NCBI GenBank assembly: GCA_031398365.1
Contig: JANNND010000575.1
Span: 1-6,931, forward strand
Source: JAFDVL01 sp031398365
Lineage (GTDB): Bacteria > Acidobacteriota > Blastocatellia > RBC074
DNA: 6,931 nucleotides
Direction: 5' to 3'
Shown here: positions 6,050 through 6,931 of the stretch, one piece after another
How the letters are laid out: the number at the start of each line of letters is the position of its first letter
How positions within the stretch are numbered: position 1 is the stretch's first letter
Notes under the pieces: generated by a model
Database searches by the model: none
Told to the model about the DNA's origin: nothing
The model's input: the letters and a program-made list of their open reading frames with translations, nothing else
Program-made: the position numbers and the translations under genes

Positions 6050-6925
6050 CTACTTCAACCAACGCAAGTATTCCGGCAGCGAATGCAATTGGTCTACGTG
6101 ATCGGGCGCGGAATTCCCTGCGAAACCAATCAGCCGAAATTGCCCCTGCTTCACCTCGCTGAGTTGTTGCGTTTGCATCGGCCCCCATTTCACGACGGCT
6201 TTTCGTTTCAGGCCCAATTGATTGAGCAGCCAGTCGGTTGTCTCGGTCGTGCTGGCAAACGTGCCGGGGAAGATTTCGGAATGCGTGATGAGCATTCGTT
6301 TCTTACCCGCCACCGCATCGCGCGCGAAGTTTAGAAAGATTTGCAAGCCTTCAGTTTCAAGCTGCGATTCCTGCGGCCCCGGCTTGCCACCCACATAGCC
6401 CGTGTGCAAACCGTCAATCAAGATCACCCGCTCGACGCGCGCATAGTTTTCCGGCACTTTTAAGATTTCCCGAATCGCGCCATAACCCGCGCTCCATCCG
6501 CTCAAGGTAATGGGTGAAAACGTCACGCCTGTTTTTGCTTCGGCTTCTTTGATGAGTTGGCTGAACGTTTGTGGGGCGCTGAAGGCTTTCGCGTACACGC
6601 CTGAACCAGAGCCAATTTGAATTGCAATGACCGCCGTGTTAACGCGCGTCGCCGCGACTTCGGGCAACCAAGTGCCGCCGTGAAAATGAATGAGCAAGGG
6701 CGTGGTCGGCTTTCGTTTAAGTTTGGCGGGAAGAAAGAGTGTGCCGAGTTCCAGCTTCTCCCTGCGACCTGTCGGATGTTCTTCTGGCAGGCGCGGATGG
6801 GCGCGCGTATGTTCGACCATCGGCGAAGGGTTTTGTGATTGCTGCGCAACGGCTGTCCTTGCGCAAAAGAAAAAGGGCAGAAGGCAGAGCAGCCTGATAA
6901 TAAAGGTTCTATTCAGGTGGCCCAT
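6050..6925 (-). CDS. Secreted alpha/beta-hydrolase-fold protein, substrate unknown
   Basis: A 291-residue protein with an N-terminal signal peptide (residues 1-27, cleavage after AVA), so it acts in the periplasm or outside. The fold is indicated by LLIHFHGG (77-84), an HGG-type oxyanion-hole strand, and by the nucleophile elbow GWSAG at 143-147 with Ser145. The next strand, RVILIDGLH (166-174), offers Asp171; the following strand, MLITHSE (211-217), offers Glu217. Near the C-terminus, APDHVDQLH holds the likely catalytic His276, with His281 as the alternative. Which acid completes the triad cannot be decided by eye. A carboxylesterase, acyl esterase or peptidase activity is possible, and I cannot assign a substrate. 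The start ATG is six bases from the window end, preceded by AGAAGC, so the promoter is outside the window. The gene looks complete. It may be transcribed together with yqeY. Confidence 0.82.
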   Translation of the reverse strand: MGHLNRTFIIRLLCLLPFFFCARTAVAQQSQNPSPMVEHTRAHPRLPEEHPTGRREKLELGTLFLPAKLKRKPTTPLLIHFHGGTWLPEVAATRVNTAVIAIQIGSGSGVYAKAFSAPQTFSQLIKEAEAKTGVTFSPITLSGWSAGYGAIREILKVPENYARVERVILIDGLHTGYVGGKPGPQESQLETEGLQIFLNFARDAVAGKKRMLITHSEIFPGTFASTTETTDWLLNQLGLKRKAVVKWGPMQTQQLSEVKQGQFRLIGFAGNSAPDHVDQLHSLPEYLRWLK

Positions 6926-6931
6926 GCTTCT

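Noticed and set aside
5519..6162. Plus-strand open frames of 150 and 189 codons opposite yqeY
   Set aside because: They are antisense to a clear YqeY family gene, rich in Ser/Ala or His/Phe as expected of shadow translations, and match nothing I know.

Overview
The window is ordinary bacterial chromosome, moderately GC-rich and densely packed. It carries one truncated gene and six complete ones, with no RNA gene, insertion sequence, CRISPR array or phage gene that I can see. A secreted arylsulfatase-type sulfatase, a cytosolic type I pullulanase and amylomaltase, a STAND/archaeal-type AAA ATPase and a YqeY protein together suggest a heterotrophic, polysaccharide-using bacterium. Acidobacteriota is my best guess from protein style, but the sequence does not prove a phylum.

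Plus strand, 1-3937: the 3' end of malQ (4-alpha-glucanotransferase) is followed by an 81-base AT-rich gap with an inverted repeat and a run of three TATAAT/TATAAA-like boxes, two of them in an exact-phase 15-bp tandem repeat. The ATPase gene starts nine bases after the last box with no Shine-Dalgarno sequence. It overlaps the start of pulA (type I pullulanase, alpha-1,6 debranching) by 11 bases. A 97-residue cysteine-rich, probably zinc-binding protein follows pulA after six bases. MalQ and PulA are a coherent pair: the pullulanase cuts alpha-1,6 branches and MalQ recycles the released maltodextrins. The ATPase between them has no obvious metabolic role and may be an inserted regulator or an unrelated passenger.

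Plus strand, 3967-5487: a signal-peptide-bearing S1-type sulfatase with the full formylglycine motif, 29 bases after the cysteine-rich gene. A perfect 14-bp inverted repeat at 5496-5532 separates it from the convergent minus-strand genes.

Minus strand, 5539-6925: a secreted alpha/beta-hydrolase-fold protein is followed, 55 bases downstream, by a GatB/YqeY-domain protein. These two may be cotranscribed.

I did not find a convincing new defence or mobile system. The points most worth checking are the multi-box, probably leaderless promoter of the ATPase, the ATPase's place inside the glycogen/starch gene cluster, and the family of the small cysteine-rich protein.
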